Positions 27,245 to 34,665 of a DNA stretch of 64,000 nt are shown one piece after another. The translations under genes were made by a program, and so were the position numbers. The notes below the pieces were generated by a model. The model had not been told where the DNA came from and made no database searches. It was given only the letters and a program-made list of their open reading frames with translations. The DNA is from Streptomyces sindenensis (GTDB lineage: Bacteria > Actinomycetota > Actinomycetes > Streptomycetales > Streptomycetaceae). Location of the stretch: the NCBI RefSeq assembly GCF_014649035.1, contig NZ_BMSG01000016.1, positions 87,601 to 151,600 of the forward strand. The letters are read 5' to 3'. The first letter of the stretch is position 1; every line of letters starts with the position of its first letter.

Positions 27245-28156
27245 ATGACCGACCTTCTCGACCCTGTCCGCAAAGCCGCTGCCACCGCCCCGGAACGCCC
27301 CGTGCGGACGGCCGCCGCACGCACCGCCCGCCGCAAGGCGCTGCTGCACTGGATCGCCGTGCACTCCCTCGGGATCGCCGCCGCGCTCTTCTTCGTGCTG
27401 CCGTTCGTCTTCGTAGTGCTGACCTCGCTGATGAGCGACCAGCAGGCGCTGACCCGCGACCTCACCCCGGACACCTGGGAGTGGGGCAACTACGAACGGG
27501 TCTTCAACACCCCGGGCTTTCTGACCTGGTGGCGGAACACCCTGCTGTACGCGGGCGTCGGCACCGTCCTCACCGTGGTGTCGTCGATCCCGGTGGCGTA
27601 CGCGCTGGCGAAGTTCCGCTTCCGGGGCCGCAAGCTGTCGCTGATGCTCGTCATCTCGATGATGATGCTGCCGCCGCAGGTCGTCATCATCCCGATGTAC
27701 CTGTTCTGGGCGAAGCAGATGGACCTGTCCGGCACCCTGTGGCCGCTGATCATCCCGATGGCCTTCGGCGACGCGTTCTCCATCTTCCTGCTGCGGCAGT
27801 TCCTGCTGACCATCCCGAACGAGTACCTGGACGCCGCGAAGGTCGACGGCTGCGGTGAGTTCCGTACGCTGATGAAGGTCGTCCTGCCGATGGCCAGGCC
27901 CGGGATCGCGGCCATCGCCCTCTTCCAGTTCTTCGCCGCCTGGAACGACTACTTCGGACCACAGATCTACGCCTCGGAGAACCCGGCCGCCTGGACGCTC
28001 AGTTACGGCCTCGAATCCTTCAAAGGCGCGCACCACACCGACTGGAACCTGACCATGGCCGCGACCGTTCTGGTCATGGCCCCCGTGATCGCCGTCTTCT
28101 TCTTCGCCCAGAAGGCATTCGTCGAAGGCGTCACACTGACCGGAGTAAAGGGCTGA
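27245..28156 (+). CDS. csnG: ABC sugar transporter permease
   Basis: This 303-residue MalG-like permease has six transmembrane helices, the first with LGIAAALFFVLPFVFVVLTS, and the EAA loop YLDAAKVDGCGEFRTL. An N-terminal cytoplasmic part of about 35 residues is rich in Ala and Arg. It lies three bases downstream of csnF and one base upstream of csnH. Together with CsnE and CsnF it forms the importer. Confidence 0.9.
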   Translation: MTDLLDPVRKAAATAPERPVRTAAARTARRKALLHWIAVHSLGIAAALFFVLPFVFVVLTSLMSDQQALTRDLTPDTWEWGNYERVFNTPGFLTWWRNTLLYAGVGTVLTVVSSIPVAYALAKFRFRGRKLSLMLVISMMMLPPQVVIIPMYLFWAKQMDLSGTLWPLIIPMAFGDAFSIFLLRQFLLTIPNEYLDAAKVDGCGEFRTLMKVVLPMARPGIAAIALFQFFAAWNDYFGPQIYASENPAAWTLSYGLESFKGAHHTDWNLTMAATVLVMAPVIAVFFFAQKAFVEGVTLTGVKG

Positions 28157-28157
28157 C

Positions 28158-29423
28158 ATGAAGCTCGCAGTAGTGGGTGGCGGGTCCACCTACACCCCTG
28201 AACTGATCGACGGATTCGCCCGGCTGCGGGACACGCTGCCGATCGAGGAGCTGGTGCTCGTCGATCCGGCGGCCCACCGCCTGGAGCTGGTCTCCGGCCT
28301 GGCCCGGCGGATCTTCGCCAAGCAGGACCACGCGGGGAGGATCACGACGACCACCGACATCGACGCGGGCGTCGCCGACGCCGACGCGGTCCTGCTCCAG
28401 CTGCGCGTCGGCGGACAGGCCGCGCGCAACCAGGACGAGACCTGGCCCCTGGAGTGCGGCTGCGTCGGCCAGGAGACCACCGGCGCCGGCGGCCTCGCCA
28501 AGGCGCTGCGCACCGTGCCGGTCGTCCTGGACATCGCCGAGCGGGTCCGCCGCACCAACCCGGACGCCTGGATCATCGACTTCACCAACCCGGTCGGCAT
28601 CGTCACCCGCGCCCTCCTCCAGGCCGGGCACAAGGCGGTCGGCCTGTGCAACGTGGCGATCGGCTTCCAGCGGAAGTTCGCCCGGCTGCTGGAGGTGGAG
28701 CCGGGCCGGGTGCACCTCGACCACGTCGGGCTCAACCACCTGAGCTGGGAACTGGGGGTGCGCCTCGGCGGCCCGGACGGCGAGAACGTCCTGCCGAAGC
28801 TGCTCGCGGAGCACGGCGACACGATCGCGGACGACCTCCACCTGCCCCGGCAGGTCATCGCCCGGCTCGGCGTCGTCCCCTCCTACTACCTGCGCTACTT
28901 CTACGCCCACGACGAGGTGGTGAGGGAGCTGGGCACCAAGCCCTCCCGGGCCGCCGAGGTCGCGGCGATGGAGAAGGAGCTGCTGGAGATGTACGGCGAC
29001 CCGGCGCTCGACGAGAAGCCCGAGCTGCTCGCCAAGCGCGGCGGCGCGTTCTACTCCGAGGCGGCCGTGGACCTGGCGGCCTCGCTGCTGGGCGACGGCG
29101 GCTCCCCGGTCCAGGTGGTCAACACGTACAACAACGGGACCCTGCCGTTCCTCGCCGACGACGCGGTGATCGAGGTGCAGGCCCGGGTCGGCCGCGAGGG
29201 CGCGACGCCGCTGGCCGTCCCGACGCTGGACCCGCTGTACGCCGGTCTGATCGCCAACGTGACGGCGTACGAGGACCTCGCCCTGGAAGCCGCGCTGCGC
29301 GGTGGCCGGGACCGGGTCTTCAAGGCGTTGCTGGCCCACCCGTTGATCGGCCAGTACGAGTACGCCGAGGGCCTCACCGACCGGCTGATCGCACACAACC
29401 GGGAGCACCTGGCGTGGGCGTGA
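28158..29423 (+). CDS. csnH: Family 4 glycoside hydrolase (6-phospho-beta-glucosidase type)
   Basis: This 421-residue cytoplasmic enzyme belongs to GH4, which cleaves glycosides through an NAD-dependent oxidation at C3 and needs a divalent metal. The N-terminal dinucleotide motif GGGSTYTPEL (residues 7-16), the metal-binding Cys164 (GLCNVAIGF) and His194 (GLNHLSW) are present. In the csn operon it is expected to act on imported chitosan oligosaccharides, perhaps after phosphorylation by CsnK. It overlaps the following kinase gene by 10 bp. Confidence 0.92.
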   Translation: MKLAVVGGGSTYTPELIDGFARLRDTLPIEELVLVDPAAHRLELVSGLARRIFAKQDHAGRITTTTDIDAGVADADAVLLQLRVGGQAARNQDETWPLECGCVGQETTGAGGLAKALRTVPVVLDIAERVRRTNPDAWIIDFTNPVGIVTRALLQAGHKAVGLCNVAIGFQRKFARLLEVEPGRVHLDHVGLNHLSWELGVRLGGPDGENVLPKLLAEHGDTIADDLHLPRQVIARLGVVPSYYLRYFYAHDEVVRELGTKPSRAAEVAAMEKELLEMYGDPALDEKPELLAKRGGAFYSEAAVDLAASLLGDGGSPVQVVNTYNNGTLPFLADDAVIEVQARVGREGATPLAVPTLDPLYAGLIANVTAYEDLALEAALRGGRDRVFKALLAHPLIGQYEYAEGLTDRLIAHNREHLAWA

Positions 29424-30388
29424 ACGTGTCGGTCGTCGCCATCGACGCGGGCAACAGCAAGACCGATGTGGCGCTGATCGGCGAGGACGGCACGGTGCTG
29501 GCCACGGCGCGCGGCGGCGGCTTCCAGCCGCCGGCGATCGGGGTGGAGGCCGCGATCGACGTGCTGGCCGAGGTGCTGGAGCGGGCGGTCGCGGAGCTGC
29601 CGGCTCCGCCCGTCCTCTCCGGTCATGTCTCCGCGTGTCTGGCCAACGCCGATCTGCCGGTCGAGGAGGCCGAGTTGGCCGCCGCCCTGGAGTCCCGCGG
29701 GTGGGGCTCCTCGGTGGAGGTGCGCAACGACACCTTCGCGATCCTGCGCGCCGGGGTGGACGAGCCCCGGGGCGTCGCGGTGGTGTGCGGGGCCGGGATC
29801 AACTGCGTGGGCATGACCCCGGACGGGCGGACCGCCCGCTTCCCCGCGATCGGGCGGATCTCCGGTGACTGGGGCGGCGGTTCGGGGCTCGCTGAGGAGG
29901 CGCTGTGGTTCGCCGCGCGCGCCGAGGACGGGCGCGGCGATCCGTCGGAGCTGGCCCGCGCGCTGCCGGGCCACTTCGGGCTCGACTCGATGTACGGGCT
30001 GATCGAGGCGCTGCACCGGGGCACGATCCCGCTGGGGCGGCGGCACGAGCTGACGCCGGTGCTCTTCGCCACAGCGGAGGCCGGGGACCCGGTGGCGGCG
30101 GCGCTGGTGAAGCGGCAGGCGCACGAGGTGGTGGCGATGGCCTCGGTCGCGCTGGACCGCCTGGGCCTGCTGGAGGAGGAGGTTCCGGTGCTGCTGGGCG
30201 GCAGCGTGCTGGCCGCCCGCCACCCGCAGCTCAACGACCGGATCGCCGCACTGCTGGCGGCCCGCGCCCCGAAGGCCGAGGTGCGCGTCGTGTCCGAGCC
30301 GCCGGTGCTGGGCGCGGCGTTGCTGGGCCTGGACCGGACGGGGGCGGGTCCGGAGGCGCACCGGAAGCTGCGCGCGCGGTACGCCTGA
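29414..30388 (+). CDS. csnK: BadF/BadG/BcrA/BcrD-type sugar kinase
   Basis: This 324-residue protein has the ASKHA kinase fold. The phosphate-1 motif is AIDAGNSKTDVAL near the start, and the region RISGDWGGGSGLAEEAL matches GlcNAc/glucosamine kinases of the BadF group. It is expected to phosphorylate a glucosamine-type sugar in the csn pathway. GTG 29414 is chosen for GGGAG eight bases upstream; GTG 29420, which overlaps the csnH stop as GTGA, is the alternative. It is the last gene of the csn operon, and a hairpin terminator follows at 30457. Confidence 0.85.
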   Translation: MGVNVSVVAIDAGNSKTDVALIGEDGTVLATARGGGFQPPAIGVEAAIDVLAEVLERAVAELPAPPVLSGHVSACLANADLPVEEAELAAALESRGWGSSVEVRNDTFAILRAGVDEPRGVAVVCGAGINCVGMTPDGRTARFPAIGRISGDWGGGSGLAEEALWFAARAEDGRGDPSELARALPGHFGLDSMYGLIEALHRGTIPLGRRHELTPVLFATAEAGDPVAAALVKRQAHEVVAMASVALDRLGLLEEEVPVLLGGSVLAARHPQLNDRIAALLAARAPKAEVRVVSEPPVLGAALLGLDRTGAGPEAHRKLRARYA

Positions 30389-30456
30389 GGAGTCCGGGTC
30401 CCGGGTCCCGGGTTCCGGGTTCCGGGGGTCCCGGGTCCGGCCGCTCGTCGCGGAAA

Positions 30457-30487
30457 CGTCCCTCCACGCACACCGCGTGGGGGGACG
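30457..30487 (+). terminator. Terminator of the csn operon
   Basis: A 13-bp stem with one mismatch (30457-30469 with 30475-30487) and loop ACACC is followed by a pyrimidine-rich tract. Between it and the csnK stop lies a low-complexity stretch built of GGGTCCC and GGGTTCC words (about 30,391-30,437). The remaining gap to 30740 contains no gene and no clear promoter hexamers. Confidence 0.85.
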
Positions 30488-30740
30488 CTTCTCTTCCCGT
30501 TCCTCGTCACGTTCCTCGTGCGTTCCTCGTACGGGTGAACGGCTGGCGCACGAGGGGCGCGAGGGAACCGATCGGGCTTCTGGAACGTGTACCTGATGGG
30601 AAGTCCGTTCGCTTATGGGGATGTATCCGGGCACGTTGTGCTGCTTGCCTTGATCGGCCGCGTCCGCCCTGATCGAATGCGGGGACTGATGACGGGGACA
30701 GGACGGGGACCCAACTGTCAGTGACCGAGGGGGAGGTCGA

Positions 30741-32126
30741 GTGACACACCCGCCGAGCGGCGGCTCGCAGACGTCGCGTACGCCGGACCCGGTGTCCGGG
30801 CACGTCGGCGTGCCCGCACAGCGCACCGCGTGGGCCGCGCAGGCGCGGCGCCTGCGTGCCGTGGCGACGACCGAGCCCGGCCGGCTCCAGATCATCGGGG
30901 CCGTTCTGGCGCTGCTGGTCGTGGCGTTCGGCGCGGTGACGACGCTGGAGATATCGCAGCGGGCCTCCTCGGCCGATGACGTGGTCAGCCGCAGTCAGCC
31001 GCTCAGCGCCGACGCGGCGGACATCTACCGCTACCTGGCGGACGCGGACACGACGGCCGCCAGTGGGTTCCTCGCGGGGGCGCAGGAGCCCGAGGCGGTG
31101 CAGGAGCAGTATCGGAAGGACATCGAGGAGGCGGCCCGGCTGCTGGTGAAGGCGTCGGGGAGCGCCGGCTCCGCCAGTGCGTCCGGCCGGGAGATAGCCA
31201 CCCTCAACAAGCTGCTCCCGGTCTACACGGGTCTGATCGAGCGCGCCCGCGCCAACAACCGCCAGGGCCTGCCGCTGGGCGGTGCCTATCTCCGGTACGC
31301 GAACCAGAAGATGGCGGGCGAGATGCTCCCCGCAGCCGAGCGGCTGTACGCGGCGGAGACGGGCCGGCTGGAGAGCGACTCCGCCGACGCCCGGCAGTGG
31401 CCGCTGTGGTCGATCGGCGCCGGGATCATCGTGCTGGGCGCGCTGGGGTGGATGCAGCGGCGCACCTACCGCCGGACGAACCGGGTGCTGAACCCCGGGC
31501 TGCTGGCGGCGACGGCCGCCGCCTCGGTGGTGGTGCTCTGGCTGGCCGTGGGGCACACGGTGGCCCGCGCGGAGCTGCGGTCGGCGATGGTGCACGGCCA
31601 GGAGTCGCTGGACGTGCTCAACGACGCCCGGATCAACTCCCTGAAGGCGCGCGCCAACGAGAACCTCACCCTGGTGGCGCGGGGCGCGGTGCTGACGCCC
31701 GACGGCTCCGCCGACCAGTACGAAGCGGACTACAGCTCGGGGATGGCGGCGCTGAAGGCTCAGCTGTCGAAGGCCGGGCGGCTGGCGGACGACGCCGGCG
31801 GGAGCGCTCCGGTGGCCGAAGCGGCGGACGGCGTGACGCAGTGGCAGGTGCGGCACCGCGAGGCCCGGGCCACGGACGACCGGGGCGACTACGACGGCGC
31901 GCTGGAGCAGATCATCGGGACGGAGAAGTCCACCGGGCAGTCCTTCCAGCAGGTGGACGCCGCGCTGGAGAAGGCACTCGCCCATGAGCAGGGCGAGTTC
32001 ACCTCGGCGGCGAAGGACGGGCGCGGGGCCCTGCGGGGCCTGCCGACCGGGGCCGCGGCCCTGGCGGTGCTGGGGGCCGTCGCCGTGATCGTCGGGGTCA
32101 ACCGCAGGCTCTCGGAGTACCGGTGA
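30741..32126 (+). CDS. GlnX-like four-TM sensor protein
   Basis: This 461-residue membrane protein has four predicted helices at about residues 51-69, 222-238, 253-271 and 436-453. Each pair encloses an extracytoplasmic, mostly helical domain of about 150 residues that looks like a chemoreceptor-type four-helix bundle. The C-terminus is very short (NRRLSEYR), so it has no output domain of its own. Mycobacterial GlnX, which relays ligand binding by GlnH to the kinase PknG, has the same plan (known from the mycobacterial work). The next genes encode a GlnH-like binding protein and a PknG-like kinase, so the same role is inferred. GTG 30741 follows a strong GGGGGAGG. The stop overlaps an upstream alternative start of the next gene. 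Confidence 0.8.
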   Translation: MTHPPSGGSQTSRTPDPVSGHVGVPAQRTAWAAQARRLRAVATTEPGRLQIIGAVLALLVVAFGAVTTLEISQRASSADDVVSRSQPLSADAADIYRYLADADTTAASGFLAGAQEPEAVQEQYRKDIEEAARLLVKASGSAGSASASGREIATLNKLLPVYTGLIERARANNRQGLPLGGAYLRYANQKMAGEMLPAAERLYAAETGRLESDSADARQWPLWSIGAGIIVLGALGWMQRRTYRRTNRVLNPGLLAATAAASVVVLWLAVGHTVARAELRSAMVHGQESLDVLNDARINSLKARANENLTLVARGAVLTPDGSADQYEADYSSGMAALKAQLSKAGRLADDAGGSAPVAEAADGVTQWQVRHREARATDDRGDYDGALEQIIGTEKSTGQSFQQVDAALEKALAHEQGEFTSAAKDGRGALRGLPTGAAALAVLGAVAVIVGVNRRLSEYR

Positions 32127-32137
32127 GAGGGGCAGCG

Positions 32138-33172
32138 ATGAGCAGGTCCAACGACCGGCCCGGGCGCGGCCGCCTGCGCGGCTGGGGCGGGGTGACGGGG
32201 ATGGCGGTGGCGTGCGCGGTCACCGCGGCGGTCACCCTGCTGCCGCTGGCCCACCACAGCGTCGGGCCGGCCGGGGCGGGCGCGTCGGGCGGGGTGGCGA
32301 CGGCCGACCGGGCCCGGGCCGAGGCGTGCACCGAGCCGGAGGCGAGCCTGCCCGCGTCCGGCGACGACGGGCCGAACATCGACAGGATCAAGGAGCGCGG
32401 CAAGCTGATCGCGGGCGTCGACCAGAACAGCTTCCGCTGGGGCTACCGCAATCCGGAGAGCGGGGATCTGGAGGGGTTCGACATCGATCTGGTGCGGGCC
32501 ATCGCCGACGACCTCCTGGGCGACCCGGACGCGGTCATCTTCCGGGCCATCCCCACCAACCAGCGCATCGCCGCCCTGGAGAACGACCGGGTCGACGTCG
32601 TCGTGCGGACGATGACGATCAACTGCAAGCGGCTGGAGCAGGTGTCCTTCTCCACCGCCTACTTCCGGGCGGGGCAGCAGGTCCTCGCCCCGAAGGAGTC
32701 GCCGATCACCGGCTACGACTCCTCGCTGAAGGGCAAGCGGGTCTGCTCGGCCGAGGGCTCCACGGCGTACGAGGCACTGGAGAAGAAGTCCTTCGGGGCG
32801 CTCTACAAGGACGATTTCGACGGCACCGAGCGCGACCCGGACCTGCTGACCGTGCCCAACCAGCTGGACTGCCTGGTGCGGCTCCAGCTCGGCGAGGTCG
32901 ACGCGGTCGTCACGGACAACGCCCTGGCGGCCGGGCAGGCGGCCCAGGACCCGGCAGTGGAGCTCAAGGGGAAGGACCCGTTCACCACGGAGTACTACGG
33001 CGTCGCCGCGAAGAAGGGCTCCGACGACCTGGTGGCCCGGGTCAACAAGGTCCTCGTCGACTACCGGGCGGGCGGCAAGGACAGCGCCTGGATGCGGTCC
33101 TACGAGAAGTGGCTGGCGACGGGCCTGCCCGGGATCACCGCACCGCCCGCCCCCAAGTACCGCACCGACTGA
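32138..33172 (+). CDS. GlnH-like glutamate/aspartate-binding protein (SBP family 3)
   Basis: This 344-residue protein has an N-terminal hydrophobic segment (MAVACAVTAAVTLLPLA) followed by a family 3 solute-binding fold. LIAGVDQNSFRWGYRNP opens the ligand domain, GFDIDLVRAIADDLLG follows, and later come RVDVVVRTMTINCKRLEQVSFS and VDAVVTDNALAAG. There is no good lipobox, unlike mycobacterial GlnH, so it may be anchored by the helix or secreted. No amino-acid permease gene is near, which argues for sensing rather than uptake. ATG 32138 has GAGGGG five bases upstream; GTG 32123 overlapping the previous stop is the alternative. Confidence 0.85.
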   Translation: MSRSNDRPGRGRLRGWGGVTGMAVACAVTAAVTLLPLAHHSVGPAGAGASGGVATADRARAEACTEPEASLPASGDDGPNIDRIKERGKLIAGVDQNSFRWGYRNPESGDLEGFDIDLVRAIADDLLGDPDAVIFRAIPTNQRIAALENDRVDVVVRTMTINCKRLEQVSFSTAYFRAGQQVLAPKESPITGYDSSLKGKRVCSAEGSTAYEALEKKSFGALYKDDFDGTERDPDLLTVPNQLDCLVRLQLGEVDAVVTDNALAAGQAAQDPAVELKGKDPFTTEYYGVAAKKGSDDLVARVNKVLVDYRAGGKDSAWMRSYEKWLATGLPGITAPPAPKYRTD

Positions 33173-33312
33173 CCCTCATACCTCCGGGCGCCCGCGCCGC
33201 GGCACCGTGCACCACAGCGGCGTACGGACCGCGACGGGCGGGCCGGAGCAGACCGAAGCAGAACGATCCCGCCGGGCCGACCGGCCCGGCGGGGAGAGCG
33301 GAGAGGTGATCG

Positions 33313-34665
33313 ATGGGCGTCGCGGGATCCTTTCCCGGCTACACGGGGAGGTCCTCCGGACCGGTCATGGACCGGGAGGAGGCGGACCGTGCGCTGGCCC
33401 GGCTCGGGGCGGAGCACGAGGCCATCGAGACCTCACTCCTCGCGCTCCAGGACCATGCCGGGCGCCGGCTCCTGGAGGGCGCCGAGCTGACCGGTGTCAC
33501 CCGGGAGCGCTGGGCCGCCACCGAGCAGTCGATCACCCTTCTGTGGGGGTATTTCGACGCGTACGCGGGAGCCCTGTCCGAGGCCCGCGAGATCCGTGCG
33601 CGCCGCCGCCACCCGAACCGGGACGATCTCGCCGCGCTGACCGAGCTGCTGCGCGGCGAGTCGGTGACGGTCGCCAACCCGGGTGCGGTGCCACCGCCCT
33701 CGGCCGCGGGTCCGGCCCGGCTCTCCGAGCGGTTCTCGCTCCAGGAGCTGGTCGCCCGGATGAACGAGCTGTACGCCAGGTCCCTGGACATGGTCGTCGC
33801 CGCCGACTCCGTCTGGTCGGCGCTGCCCGCCCGGATCGACCTGCTCGCGGCCGAGCTGCACCGCACGCGTTCGCTGGCGCACTCGGTGGGGGTGCGGCCC
33901 GGTGAGCATCCGGCCGGGGACGATCTGGCGGAGATCACCGAGGAGCTGACGACGCTGCGGGTGCAGGTGATCTCGGACCCGCTGGCGTTCTGGCTGCCGG
34001 GTCCCGGCAGCGCCGCGCCCGGCGGCGGCCGCCCCGACACCTCGCGCTACGACCGGGCCGCCCGCGCCCTGGAGGACGTACGGCGCGAGATCGAGGCGGT
34101 GCTCGCGGTCCGGCAGGACGCGGAGGCGCGCCTGGTACGGCTGCGGGACGTGCTCTCGCGGGCCGACCGCACCCTGACGGAGGCGCGGGCGGCGCGCGGC
34201 GAGGTGCTGGCGAAGATCGCCGCCTCCGAGGTGCCCGCGGTCAGCGGTCCGCCGACCGCTCTCCAGGAGCGTCTGGCGGCCGCGTCGGAACACCGCAGGC
34301 ACGCCCAGTGGCACCGGCTCTCACCGCTGCTGGAGTCCCTGGAGCAGGAGGCCGAGGACGAACTGCTGCGCGCACGGGAGTCGCTGACCTCGGTGACCGC
34401 GCCGCTGGCGGTCCGCGCGGAGCTGCGCGGCCGGCTCGACGCGTACAAGGCGAAGGTGGCCCGGCACGGTCTGGCCGAGGATCCGCTGCTGATCGAGCGG
34501 TACGACGCGGCGCGCCGCATGCTGTGGAGCGCCCCGTGCGATCTGCGGGTCGCCGAGCAGGCCGTCCTGCGCTACCAGCACGCGGTCGCGGAGTCGTTGC
34601 AGCCGCACCGGCCCGACGCACCGCAGGACGGACGGGACGCGGGCGGACAGGGGGAATCACGATGA
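33313..34665 (+). CDS. Coiled-coil protein of unknown function in the kinase cluster
   Basis: I do not recognise this 450-residue protein. It is predicted almost entirely helical, with long heptad-like stretches rich in Arg, Glu, Ala and Leu (about residues 20-110 and 230-400), no signal peptide and no transmembrane helix. A Pro/Gly-rich linker (about 225-245) separates two helical halves. The stop overlaps the start of the PknG-like kinase gene as ATGA, so the two are translationally coupled. That coupling suggests a partner or scaffold for the kinase, linking it to the membrane receptor (inference). ATG 33313 has AGAGG upstream. Confidence 0.75.
   Translation: MGVAGSFPGYTGRSSGPVMDREEADRALARLGAEHEAIETSLLALQDHAGRRLLEGAELTGVTRERWAATEQSITLLWGYFDAYAGALSEAREIRARRRHPNRDDLAALTELLRGESVTVANPGAVPPPSAAGPARLSERFSLQELVARMNELYARSLDMVVAADSVWSALPARIDLLAAELHRTRSLAHSVGVRPGEHPAGDDLAEITEELTTLRVQVISDPLAFWLPGPGSAAPGGGRPDTSRYDRAARALEDVRREIEAVLAVRQDAEARLVRLRDVLSRADRTLTEARAARGEVLAKIAASEVPAVSGPPTALQERLAAASEHRRHAQWHRLSPLLESLEQEAEDELLRARESLTSVTAPLAVRAELRGRLDAYKAKVARHGLAEDPLLIERYDAARRMLWSAPCDLRVAEQAVLRYQHAVAESLQPHRPDAPQDGRDAGGQGESR

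Noticed and set aside
23309..28189. A 1626-codon open frame on the minus strand across the csn operon
   Set aside because: It is antisense to six well-identified genes, is full of His/Arg/Gly-rich low-complexity sequence and results from the high GC content of third codon positions.
32138..32230. Lipoprotein signal in the GlnH-like protein (AVAC)
   Set aside because: The Cys is followed by more hydrophobic residues in the same helix and the -3 residue is not Leu/Val/Ile, so lipidation is unlikely.
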